The notes beneath the pieces are model-generated. The model did not search any database and was not told the DNA's origin. It saw only the letters and a list, made by a program, of their open reading frames with translations. Below, in pieces: positions 1 through 6,340 of a DNA stretch of 9,606 nucleotides (the stretch's first letter is position 1; every line of letters begins with the position of its first letter). The DNA comes from Bacteroidota bacterium (GTDB lineage: Bacteria; Bacteroidota; Ignavibacteria; Ignavibacteriales; Melioribacteraceae): assembly GCA_021812745.1 (NCBI GenBank), contig JAKAMS010000075.1:1-9606 (forward strand), written 5' to 3'. Both the position numbers and the translations under genes were made by a program.

Positions 1-1372
1 ATAACGCCGAAACATTATTATTATAACCCGCTTTAGCGTGAACATTATTTTCTGCTGAGGTCTTCTTCATCCGGTCAATCAATGTTCCGTCAATTCCGCC
101 GATTGGCAGTGATTCATAAAATTTTGAAAACTCATCACTTTTATACATGAAGGAGAGAAGATTAATAATTTGGCGGGGAGTTACTAAATCTAAACGCGAT
201 AATCCCGAGCCATCCGCCATTACCATATTTTCGGGATTTATTCCCATAGTGCTATAAATATCTTTGCAAGCTTTAACACCATTTTCAACCGTACCGTAGT
301 TATATATTTCCAGCCCGATTGTCTTTAATAATTGCTCTGCATAAAAATTATTACTGTTCTTGTTCAACTCTTTGATAATTATTTTCAACGGGACTGATCT
401 ATGAGTATAAAGTGGAGTTAGATCATCGGAGATAATATTTTTCTCTGAGCTGTTGATAGTTCCAATTCTTCCCTGAATAACAATTCCTTTTCTTTCAAAA
501 ACTTCCCTAAGTATAGTTAGAAAAAACATAGTCGGATCTGAAATGGAAATATGTTCGGTTATTGGTTTAGAATCTTTTCTAATGCTTCCCGTTACATTGA
601 TTATATTTGTTCCACTTTGACGAATAACCGATAGCGACGACTCGCCGGATTCATCGGCTGTAATAACTTTTGAAACAAGAGAAATATATTTGGTAAATGG
701 TATTACGCTAACCTTAGCAGGAAAATTAACATCCGTGGGTTCTATTTTTACTTCAACACAATTGTCATTAAAACTCAACGCGCCGGATGGTGCTTCGAAC
801 CAGCTCGATTCATAATCCCATGTCCATCCGTTTCCAAGTCCGACATTATCAAACAAAGTATTGTCGCCCAAAATATTGCCGCTTATAACCCAAATACCTT
901 TTGCTTTAAGTGTATCAGCCCAATCCTCAAAAATTTTTATCTGATTGCCTGTATAAAACCGGCTGGAAATTGTTGGGTCTCCAGAACCTTGAATAATTAA
1001 GTCTCCCTTTAATACTCCTTTTTCAAGTCCGCCGTTTACGTAAAAATCAGTTTCGTAAACGTAATCAGGGCCAAGAAGAAGAAGTGCAGCTGCACTCGTA
1101 AATAATTTCATGTTAGATGCGGGGACCAATAATTTATCGGCATTTCTTTTATAAAGAACTTCACCTGTCTTTAAAGATTTTACTAACACACCCCAAGTAG
1201 CGCTGCTGAAATTTGGATCGTTAAAATAATCATCAAGTTGATCGCGTAATTCTACAAGAGGATTTAAATTTTGAACGGACTTCTTCTCAAGCAAAGAATC
1301 TTTTTGTTGTGCGGATAAAATCGCCAACGAAGAAAAAAAAATAAAAATTAACTTACTTACCGTATACTTCAT
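1..1372 (-). CDS. dacB: D-alanyl-D-alanine carboxypeptidase/endopeptidase, PBP4 type (S13 family), 3' end cut by window edge
   Basis: Periplasmic low-molecular-weight penicillin-binding protein that trims or cleaves peptidoglycan peptides. I read 457 uninterrupted codons from ATG 1372-1370 to the left edge. Residues 1-21 are a signal peptide (basic start, hydrophobic core IFIFFSSLAIL, then SAQQ). The active-site motif SxxK is S86-N-M-K89 in the context VPASNMKLFTSAAALL, SxN is S340-N-N342, and GSGDPTIS and DGSGLSRLDLVTP are typical S13 blocks. The long insert between SxxK and SxN fits PBP4. The third motif reads K447-A-G449 (AKAGYNNNVSAL) instead of the usual KTG. Perhaps 20-30 C-terminal residues lie outside the window. 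The start overlaps the end of rluB by 20 nt with no strong Shine-Dalgarno, so translation is probably coupled. The family call is firm; the choice between carboxypeptidase and endopeptidase activity is open. Confidence 0.93.
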   Translation of the reverse strand, partial: MKYTVSKLIFIFFSSLAILSAQQKDSLLEKKSVQNLNPLVELRDQLDDYFNDPNFSSATWGVLVKSLKTGEVLYKRNADKLLVPASNMKLFTSAAALLLLGPDYVYETDFYVNGGLEKGVLKGDLIIQGSGDPTISSRFYTGNQIKIFEDWADTLKAKGIWVISGNILGDNTLFDNVGLGNGWTWDYESSWFEAPSGALSFNDNCVEVKIEPTDVNFPAKVSVIPFTKYISLVSKVITADESGESSLSVIRQSGTNIINVTGSIRKDSKPITEHISISDPTMFFLTILREVFERKGIVIQGRIGTINSSEKNIISDDLTPLYTHRSVPLKIIIKELNKNSNNFYAEQLLKTIGLEIYNYGTVENGVKACKDIYSTMGINPENMVMADGSGLSRLDLVTPRQIINLLSFMYKSDEFSKFYESLPIGGIDGTLIDRMKKTSAENNVHAKAGYNNNVSAL

Positions 1373-2066
1373 AAATTTTTTCAATTTCACGATGAGATAA
1401 TATTCTATAGCTTCCTACCGGAATTCCTTTAACATCAATGCCGCCGTAGTTTGTTCTTTCCAGTCTGTCAACAAAATATCCGAGTGAAGAAAACATATTT
1501 TTCACAAAATGATTTCTTCCTTCTATCGCAACGACCAAAACCTTGTCTCGTTCATCTTTATTAATAAATTTAATCTCTATGAAACGGCTTTTTCTTCTGT
1601 CAAGAATAATCCCTTTAATTAACTTCAGTCTGTCTTCCTCTTCCAAAGGTTTATGAAGTTTTACTTTATATTCTCTTGGAATTTTGTTGCCAGGATGAGT
1701 TAAATAATTTGTAAAATCTCCATCGTTGGTCAAGAGTAATACTCCAGTTGTGTCGAAGTCCAATCTACCAACCGGAAATATTTTCTGTTTAGTCTCAATC
1801 AAATCTATAACAGTTTTTCTTCCCTTTTCATCATCAGTGGAAGTGATATATCCTTTCGGTTTATTCAACAGGTAATAAACTTTTTTCTCAGGTTTAATTC
1901 TTTCTCCGTCGAGCATTATAATATCTTTATCAGGATCAACAGTAAATGCAAGATCAATTATAGTTCTTCCGTTTATATCAACGCGTCCATCTTTAATAAA
2001 TTCTTCCGATTTTCTTCGGGACGCAATACCGCATTCAGAGAGATATCTATTCAGTCGTATTTTCAT
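1353..2066 (-). CDS. rluB: 23S rRNA pseudouridine synthase, RluB/RsuA family
   Basis: Converts a specific uridine of ribosomal RNA to pseudouridine; the closest described family is RluB, which acts on helix 89 of 23S rRNA. The 237-residue protein has an N-terminal S4 RNA-binding domain (about 1-60, with LNRYLSECGIASRRKSEEFI and GRVDING). The catalytic domain follows, with YYLLNKPKGYITS and the active-site block G100-R-L-D103-FDTTGVLLLTNDG; D103 is the predicted catalytic aspartate. IPREYKV and EGRNHFVKNMFSSLGY are further family blocks. The ATG at 2066 lies inside scpB (20-nt overlap), and the first residues MKIRLNRYLS are the normal family start. RsuA-type 16S enzymes are similar, but position beside scpAB favours RluB. 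The substrate nucleotide cannot be read from sequence. Confidence 0.95.
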   Translation of the reverse strand: MKIRLNRYLSECGIASRRKSEEFIKDGRVDINGRTIIDLAFTVDPDKDIIMLDGERIKPEKKVYYLLNKPKGYITSTDDEKGRKTVIDLIETKQKIFPVGRLDFDTTGVLLLTNDGDFTNYLTHPGNKIPREYKVKLHKPLEEEDRLKLIKGIILDRRKSRFIEIKFINKDERDKVLVVAIEGRNHFVKNMFSSLGYFVDRLERTNYGGIDVKGIPVGSYRILSHREIEKIYEVYGK

Positions 2067-2739
2067 TTTCTAAGTCAGACTCCAATTCTAATTCATTATC
2101 CTGTTCTAGTTCCGATTTAAGTTCATCTTCTTCGGCTTTTTCTTCAATACCGCTCATCATAATGCGGCGTTTTTGCTCAAGGAAATCTTCATCTTTCATT
2201 ATCTCTTCGATCTCCCTCGGTTTAGGAAGATCGGATATTCCCCGTAATCCAAAATATTTCAAGAACTCATCAGTCGTAACATAAAGAAGCGGACGACCAA
2301 CTGTTTCCGCACGTCCTTGTATAGTGATAAGGTTTTTCTCCATTAGAGTGTTAATTGTATAATCTGAATTCACACCGCGTATTGATTCAAGTTCAGGTTT
2401 TGTTAGCGGCTGCTTATAAGCGATAATTGCCAATGTTTCCAAAGCCGCTTGGCTTAATCTTCTTTTTGTTTTTTCAGTAGAAAGATAACCGACATATTTA
2501 GCGTGATTTGGTTTTGTCGCATGAACGAATCCATGAGCAATTTTCAAAATTGTAAAAGCATTTCCGTTCTGATCATACTTCGCGTTTAATTCATCTATTG
2601 TCTGCTCAATATCTTCATTGGTTATCTCTGTATCTAATCCGTCCAAAGCTTTGATAGCCGTAGTTATTTCTGCCGGAGTGATCGGATCGTCTGAAGCAAA
2701 AATTAACGCTTCGATTACTGAGGTGTAAATATTATCCAT
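2047..2739 (-). CDS. scpB: segregation and condensation protein B
   Basis: Dimeric partner of the SMC-ScpA complex that compacts and separates newly replicated chromosomes. The 230-residue product has two winged-helix domains, about 1-85 (VIEALIFASDDPITPAEI) and 95-170. The second carries the signature LSQAALETLAIIAYKQPLTK, followed by ESIRGVNSD, a GRAETVGRP block and the closing YFGLRGISDLPKP. After about residue 185 the protein becomes a charged, acidic, low-complexity tail rich in Glu, Asp and Leu, longer than in minimal ScpB proteins and probably disordered. The ATG overlaps the scpA stop by 8 nt (ATGGATAA), and the gene's end overlaps rluB by 20 nt. This tight scpA-scpB pairing supports stoichiometric, coupled translation. 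Confidence 0.97.
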   Translation of the reverse strand: MDNIYTSVIEALIFASDDPITPAEITTAIKALDGLDTEITNEDIEQTIDELNAKYDQNGNAFTILKIAHGFVHATKPNHAKYVGYLSTEKTKRRLSQAALETLAIIAYKQPLTKPELESIRGVNSDYTINTLMEKNLITIQGRAETVGRPLLYVTTDEFLKYFGLRGISDLPKPREIEEIMKDEDFLEQKRRIMMSGIEEKAEEDELKSELEQDNELELESDLENENTTE

Positions 2740-3451
2740 TCGGTAGTCCGTAAATTATAAAGTCGTTAAGGTTAATTGATTCTCTCAAACCGATTGTACC
2801 GGCTTTAACCATTTCTAGCATTGCAATAAATGTAACAACAATTCTAATTTTATCTCGCATCTCAATCATCAGTTCAAGAAAGCTGATACTTTTGCCTTCC
2901 TTAAGTTTAGAATTAATGTATGTCATCTGATCGTCAATTGAAACATTCCATTTCTTAATTTGATGCACAGGTTCTGCCGGGCGGTCTAGCAATGCCTTCT
3001 TAAATGCTTTTATCAAATCATAAATTGTTATGTTTTTTAGTAGAACTTCGTAATCATTTGGCGCCTGCTTAGCATCTTCTTCATAATTGCCCCGGTAATT
3101 GTATTTACGCATGTTCGATTCCATGAAACTCATCTCTTCGGACATTTCTTTATAACGTTTGTATTCAATAAGAGCCCTAACCAAATCCGCACGAGGATCA
3201 ATTTCTTCTCCCTTCTCATCAATCTCTTTCGGAAGAAGCATCTTAACTTTAATTTGCATTAAAGTTGCAGCCATCAAGATAAAATCTCCGGCAACTTCAA
3301 GATCCAACTGTTCCAAAAGATGAAGATAATCCATAAACTCTTTTGTGATTTTAGAAATTGGAATATCGTAAATATCCAATTCATCTCTCTTAAGGAAAAA
3401 GAGAAGCAGATCTAGAGGACCTTCGAATTCATGTAATCTTATCTTATACAC
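2732..3451 (-). CDS. scpA: segregation and condensation protein A (kleisin)
   Basis: Kleisin subunit that bridges the SMC head and neck and recruits ScpB in the bacterial condensin. The 239-residue product begins with the classic helix MYKIRLHEFEGPLDLLLFFL, followed by LDIYDIPISKITKEFMDYL and the block GDFILMAATLMQIKVKMLLP (residues 56-74). The middle (about 75-165) is charged and less conserved. The C-terminal winged helix (about 185-239) contains SISFLELMIEMRDKIRIVVTFIAMLEMVK, split here for description, and ends in IIYGLPNG. The start is GTG at 3451-3449: the ATG two bases upstream in another frame hits a stop within five codons. The gene begins one base after the trpS TGA with no clear Shine-Dalgarno, so it probably depends on trpS translation. 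No smc gene is in the window, as is common. Confidence 0.96.
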   Translation of the reverse strand: MYKIRLHEFEGPLDLLLFFLKRDELDIYDIPISKITKEFMDYLHLLEQLDLEVAGDFILMAATLMQIKVKMLLPKEIDEKGEEIDPRADLVRALIEYKRYKEMSEEMSFMESNMRKYNYRGNYEEDAKQAPNDYEVLLKNITIYDLIKAFKKALLDRPAEPVHQIKKWNVSIDDQMTYINSKLKEGKSISFLELMIEMRDKIRIVVTFIAMLEMVKAGTIGLRESINLNDFIIYGLPNG

Positions 3452-3452
3452 A

Positions 3453-4439
3453 TCAACCTATCTTCATTTTCTGATGAACTTCATCCATAGTTTGTTTTGC
3501 CACAGCTTTTGCTTTTGATTCGCCAACGTTTAAGATTTCTTTTACTTTATTTACATCATTTTCATAAATTTTTCTTTTCTCAAGAATAGGAGCGAGCATT
3601 TCATTTATTTTTGACGCGCATCTCATTTTACAATCAACGCATCCAAGAGCACCGCTTCTACAATTTGTATCTATTTCCGGAATTTCACCCGGATTAAATT
3701 TTTTATGATACGTAAAAACTAAACATACTTCCGGTCTGCCGGGATCGTTCTTTCTTAGTTTTTGAGGATCGGTTACGGCTTTGCGAAGTTTTTGAATAAT
3801 TACATCCGGATGATCCGAAAGAAAAATCGTATTCCCAGCCGATTTGCTCATCCTCTGGCCATCAAGTCCCGGTAGACGAGCAAAGTTTGTGATCTTTCCT
3901 TCAGGTTCAAGAAATACAGGATTATCCAAAGCATATTGAGTATTAAACTTTCTAGCAATCTCGCGTGTAATTTCGATGTGAGGCAATTGATCTTCACCAA
4001 CAGGAACCACTTCACCTTTATACAACAAGATATCAGCCGCTTGTAGAACAGGATAACCGAGATGTCCGTAAATCAAATTTTCAATATTCAGATCCCGCAC
4101 TTGTTCTTTCAAAGTTGGATTACGTTCTAGCCGCGCTTTGGTAATCAACATAGAAAATATTAAGAACAGTTCAGTATGTTCTTTTATTTGGGATTGACGG
4201 AAAATCGGTGATTTTTCCGGATCTAAACCGGCAGCGAGCCAATCAGTCACCATTTCAATTGTGTTAGAATAAATTTCTTCAGTAGATAAATCAGTTGTTA
4301 AAACATGGTAATCTGCTACAAGATGATAGTTCTGATATTCATCTTGCAACTTGATCCAATTTTCTAGCGCGCCGACATAATTGCCTAAATGCATTTTACC
4401 GGTTGGACGCATACCGCTAAGTATTCTTTTCTTTTCCAT
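3453..4439 (-). CDS. trpS: tryptophan-tRNA ligase with predicted [4Fe-4S] motif
   Basis: Class I aminoacyl-tRNA synthetase charging tRNA-Trp in the cytoplasm (EC 6.1.1.2). The 328-residue length is normal for bacterial TrpRS. The HIGH-equivalent appears in SGMRPTGKMHLGNYVGALENW (residues 8-28) and the KMSKS loop as QRMSKSAGN. PVGEDQLPHIEITREIARKF is the typical tryptophan and adenylate pocket region. Beyond the core family, C239, C260, C267 and C270 form C-x20-C-x6-C-x2-C in the anticodon-recognition half. This closely resembles the C-x22-C-x6-C-x2-C iron-sulfur site described for Thermotoga maritima TrpRS; a fifth cysteine is C274. Cluster binding is inferred. The ATG at 4439 lacks a Shine-Dalgarno. 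scpA begins one base after the stop. The 62-bp gap to the HNH gene could hold this block's promoter. Confidence 0.98.
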   Translation of the reverse strand: MEKKRILSGMRPTGKMHLGNYVGALENWIKLQDEYQNYHLVADYHVLTTDLSTEEIYSNTIEMVTDWLAAGLDPEKSPIFRQSQIKEHTELFLIFSMLITKARLERNPTLKEQVRDLNIENLIYGHLGYPVLQAADILLYKGEVVPVGEDQLPHIEITREIARKFNTQYALDNPVFLEPEGKITNFARLPGLDGQRMSKSAGNTIFLSDHPDVIIQKLRKAVTDPQKLRKNDPGRPEVCLVFTYHKKFNPGEIPEIDTNCRSGALGCVDCKMRCASKINEMLAPILEKRKIYENDVNKVKEILNVGESKAKAVAKQTMDEVHQKMKIG

Positions 4440-4448
4440 AAGCCGAGG

Positions 4449-4478
4449 ATTTTATTGAGTAACTAATTTGATGTGCAA
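4449..4478 (-). promoter_or_regulatory. possible promoter ahead of trpS-scpAB-rluB-dacB
   Basis: In the 62-bp gap between the HNH stop and trpS, the minus strand reads TTGCAC (4478-4473), an 18-base spacer, then TAAAAT (4454-4449). The -10 matches five of six consensus positions and the -35 only three. Initiation here would give an mRNA with almost no leader, which fits the lack of a Shine-Dalgarno before trpS. In AT-rich DNA such matches arise easily, so this is a weak call. I see no terminator hairpin in the gap, so read-through from the HNH gene is equally possible. Confidence 0.2.
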
Positions 4479-4501
4479 AAATAATGAAAAATTAATTGAG
4501 A

Positions 4502-5038
4502 TTACGATTGGAATAGATACTGTTTCCAGGTGTCTTCCAAACGACCCGCATTATTACGGATAAACATGATATGATTAGGTGCATAAGGTTTGATTTTCAT
4601 TTTAAGTTTTGCTTCTTCAGGAGTTCTATTGCCCTTTCGGTTATTACAAGGAAGACAGGCTGCTACTAGATTTTCCCAGCTATCATCCCCTCCTTTTGAT
4701 CTTGGAATAATGTGATCAATTGTCAAAGGTAAATCAGCTCTGCCGCAATATGCACATTTGTGTCCGTCCCGTTTTAATATGTTTCTTCTGGTAAGAATAA
4801 TTTTCTTGTAAGGAACTTTAATGTAATCATTCAAACGAACAACACTAGGCCAAGGATATGACTTTGAAACTGAATGAATCTCTTTTTTTTCATTGTTGAC
4901 AACTAATTCAGCTTTTCCAAGAAAAATAAGTACGATTGCCTTTTTTACATTGCAGATAGTGAGGGGTTCGTAGCTTTGATTAAGAAGAAGAACTCTTGCG
5001 TTAAGTGATCCGTTTGTTCCAAATTTGCGTTCGAAGAC
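4502..5038 (-). CDS. HNH endonuclease-fold protein; start codon not identifiable
   Basis: Zinc-stabilised HNH protein of a widespread family whose cellular role I do not know. The open frame spans 178 codons after an upstream TAA (5041-5039); numbering starts at GTC 5038. Residues 14-69 carry the family's N-terminal region (ARVLLLNQSYEPLTICNVKK, then LGKAELV and SVSKSYPWPSVVRL). The HNH core follows: C95-AYC98, D108-H109-IIPRSKGG, WENLVAAC128-LPC131-NN-R-KGNRTPEEA, with H109, N123 and N132 the likely metal and catalytic residues. The two CxxC pairs would hold a structural zinc. No ATG, GTG or TTG is in frame before residue 69 (TTG at 4834), and starting there discards the conserved N-terminus. 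Either initiation is unusual, the start was mutated, or the assembly has an error. It sits alone between mnmA and trpS. Confidence 0.85.
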   Translation of the reverse strand, partial: VFERKFGTNGSLNARVLLLNQSYEPLTICNVKKAIVLIFLGKAELVVNNEKKEIHSVSKSYPWPSVVRLNDYIKVPYKKIILTRRNILKRDGHKCAYCGRADLPLTIDHIIPRSKGGDDSWENLVAACLPCNNRKGNRTPEEAKLKMKIKPYAPNHIMFIRNNAGRLEDTWKQYLFQS

Positions 5039-5052
5039 TTACCTCCGTAAGT
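5037..5052 (-). promoter_or_regulatory. hairpin with Shine-Dalgarno core in its loop, ahead of the HNH gene
   Basis: On the transcript strand the sequence is ACTTAC-GGAG-GTAAGT: a perfect 6-bp stem closing a four-base GGAG loop. The full GGAGG is the strongest ribosome-binding site in the window. It ends three bases before GTC 5038-5036, the first codon of the HNH open frame, with TAA in between. No usable start codon lies at a normal distance. The hairpin may present or mask the ribosome site; that role is inference, while the inverted repeat and GGAGG are directly visible. Confidence 0.45.
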
Positions 5053-5078
5053 ATTAAGCTTTTAAAAAGCCGGTTTTA

Positions 5079-5107
5079 TAATTATTACCTTTCCTCAAAC
5101 GTTGCAA
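5079..5107 (-). promoter_or_regulatory. possible promoter for the HNH gene
   Basis: Between mnmA and the HNH frame, the minus strand reads TTGCAA (5107-5102), a 17-base spacer, then TAATTA (5084-5079), followed by TAAAA. Spacing is ideal and both hexamers are plausible, though AT-rich DNA makes chance matches common. Transcription would begin near 5072, giving a leader of about 35 nt that contains the GGAG hairpin at 5037-5052. The rest of the 99-bp gap (5039-5137) holds only the inverted repeat near the mnmA stop. Confidence 0.3.
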
Positions 5108-5119
5108 ATATCGTAATTA

Positions 5120-5152
5120 GATTAGAATAATGAAAGTCTAATCCGTTTTTTT
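5120..5152 (+). other. inverted repeat across the mnmA stop, terminator-like only on the plus strand
   Basis: GATTAGA (5120-5126) and TCTAATC (5137-5143) are perfect 7-bp inverted arms around a 10-base loop. On the plus strand they are followed by CG and seven T residues (5146-5152), like a weak intrinsic terminator. On the mnmA transcript the run becomes A residues before the stem and no U tract follows, so it is not a normal mnmA terminator. The T run is simply the lysine codons of the MnmA C-terminus. It could stop antisense transcription, but the stem is AT-rich and weak. Confidence 0.3.
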
Positions 5153-6241
5153 CTGTATTATACCTCCCGCAAGGACATATCCTTGTTCATCATACAAAAC
5201 CAAAGATTGACCTGGAGTTATTGCATTCTTAGGTTCAGAAAATTTTATTTTAATTTCTTTTTCGTTGGCTTCAATAACAACTGCCCGGGATGCTTTATCG
5301 TTATACCTTATCTTTCCAAAAACAATTTCATCTTTCTTTAATTCGTATTTGCTGACATAATTAATCTCATTTGCAATGCAGACATCTTCAAGCAGTTCAT
5401 CTTTATCTGCAATCTCAACAGTATTCGATTCTTGATTGATACTCTTGACATAGACTGGTTTGCCAAGAGTAACTCCAAGGCCTTTTCTTTGTCCAACTGT
5501 GTAGAATGGAATACCGCGATGCTGCCCAACAGTCTCGCCATGATAAACTAGTTTTCCTCCTTTAATCTTCTCAACTACTTCCGGTGCTCTTTCTCTCAAA
5601 AATCTTTCATAATTATCGTCAGCAACAAAACAAATTTCTTGACTATCAGGTTTGTTTGCGGTTTTAAGACCGAATTCAACTGCAAGTTTGCGTACATCTT
5701 CTTTTGTATATCCGCACAATGGGAATATTGTCCGACTTAAACTTTCTTGAGTCAAACCCCACAGTGCATAAGTTTGGTCTTTCCTTTGATCTGTAGAGTA
5801 TTTCAATGAGTAACGATTCATTGAAGCATTGTGCTCCACACAAGCGTAATGACCGGTTGCAACATACTTTGCATCGAGTGAATCTGCTTTCTTTAGAAGT
5901 TCTTCCCATTTAATTTTTCTGTTGCAGACGACACATGGATTAGGAGTTCTTCCGTTGATGTATTCATCAACAAAATTATCTATAACAGCTTCTTCAAATG
6001 CTTTGGTAAAGTCAACCGTGTAATGAGGTATGCCAAAAGAAGTTGCAACGTTTTTTGCATCAAAAATTGCGTCTAATGAACAGCACCCGGATTCATGTTT
6101 TGGCGCTCCGCCGACTTCCATAAATCCCCAAGTCTTCATTGTTACACCAATAACTTCGTATCCTTGCTTATGCAGAAGTGCGGCAGCAACCGAAGAATCA
6201 ACACCGCCGCTCATTGCCACTATAACTCGTTTTTCGTTCAC
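5138..6241 (-). CDS. mnmA: tRNA-specific 2-thiouridylase
   Basis: Adds sulfur to C2 of the wobble uridine U34 in tRNA-Lys, -Glu and -Gln, using ATP to adenylate the base and a relayed persulfide sulfur; cytoplasmic. The 367 residues show the PP-loop SGGVDSS (11-17), the catalytic pair C106 (NPCVVC106NRKIKW) and C204 (DSQEIC204F), GHYA (130-133), the DQTYALWGLTQESL block, and YTVGQRKGLG in the C-terminal domain. Extra cysteines are present at C53-C54 (ESGCCSLDA) and C103; they might bind a metal or cluster, as reported for some thiouridylases, but that is inference. The start is GTG 6241-6239, chosen because MNEKRVIVAMSGG is the normal distance from the PP-loop and AAAGGG sits five bases upstream. 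The gene stands between short gaps, so it may be transcribed on its own. Confidence 0.97.
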   Translation of the reverse strand: MNEKRVIVAMSGGVDSSVAAALLHKQGYEVIGVTMKTWGFMEVGGAPKHESGCCSLDAIFDAKNVATSFGIPHYTVDFTKAFEEAVIDNFVDEYINGRTPNPCVVCNRKIKWEELLKKADSLDAKYVATGHYACVEHNASMNRYSLKYSTDQRKDQTYALWGLTQESLSRTIFPLCGYTKEDVRKLAVEFGLKTANKPDSQEICFVADDNYERFLRERAPEVVEKIKGGKLVYHGETVGQHRGIPFYTVGQRKGLGVTLGKPVYVKSINQESNTVEIADKDELLEDVCIANEINYVSKYELKKDEIVFGKIRYNDKASRAVVIEANEKEIKIKFSEPKNAITPGQSLVLYDEQGYVLAGGIIQKKTD

Positions 6242-6246
6242 TTATT

Positions 6247-6252
6247 CCCTTT
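6247..6252 (-). promoter_or_regulatory. ribosome-binding site supporting the mnmA GTG start
   Basis: AAAGGG on the minus strand is separated by AATAA from the GTG at 6241-6239. It is one of few recognisable Shine-Dalgarno sequences in the window and decides the start in favour of GTG over the downstream in-frame ATG of codon 10, which would truncate the strand leading to the PP-loop. Confidence 0.65.
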
Positions 6253-6280
6253 CTGAGTAAATTTCTTATAAGCTTAACAA

Positions 6281-6288
6281 CAAATATA
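6281..6288 (-). promoter_or_regulatory. possible Bacteroidota-type -7 box ahead of mnmA
   Basis: The minus strand reads TATATTTG, an exact match to the TAnnTTTG -7 element of Bacteroidota housekeeping promoters, within the 83-bp gap between acpS and mnmA. No TTG-type -33 element is seen at the expected distance upstream, so the promoter is incomplete by consensus. If used, it gives a leader of roughly 30-35 nt before the GTG start. The remainder of the gap shows only the hairpin at its acpS side. Confidence 0.3.
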
Positions 6289-6319
6289 AAGAAATAGTTT
6301 AAGGATGAGAGAAGATGGT

Positions 6320-6340
6320 TCAGATTATTCTGATTTTTTT
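6320..6340 (+). other. inverted repeat across the acpS stop, terminator-like only on the plus strand
   Basis: TCAGA (6320-6324) and TCTGA (6329-6333) are 5-bp arms around TTAT, followed on the plus strand by seven T residues (6334-6340). The acpS stop codon lies in the loop. As with the mnmA 3' end, the T run comes from C-terminal lysine codons on the other strand, so on the acpS transcript there is an A tract before the stem and no U tract after it. It is therefore weak as an acpS terminator and could act, if at all, on antisense RNA. Confidence 0.25.

Noticed and set aside
4502..4834. A short 110-residue HNH protein starting at TTG 4834
   Set aside because: It would keep the zinc and HNH motifs, but the same frame upstream encodes a well-formed N-terminal domain typical of the family, so the short form is more likely an artefact of the missing start codon.
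4502..5038. HNH gene as a homing endonuclease, restriction enzyme or mobile-element remnant
   Set aside because: There is no intron, intein, methylase, terminal repeat or other mobile gene nearby, and the CxxC/DH/NL/CxxCN layout matches the common chromosomal stand-alone HNH family.
5061..5069. TTTAAAAAG/CTTTTTAAA run below mnmA as an intrinsic terminator
   Set aside because: The nearly loopless AT palindrome has no GC stem and is not followed by a U tract on the transcript strand.
5338..5909. Minus-strand open frames at 5338-5541 and 5676-5909
   Set aside because: They lie out of frame within mnmA, whose full-length protein is unmistakable.
6030..6260. Plus-strand open frame opposite mnmA
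   Set aside because: It is antisense to strongly conserved MnmA codons, has no family features and no ribosome site, and is a reflection of the real gene.
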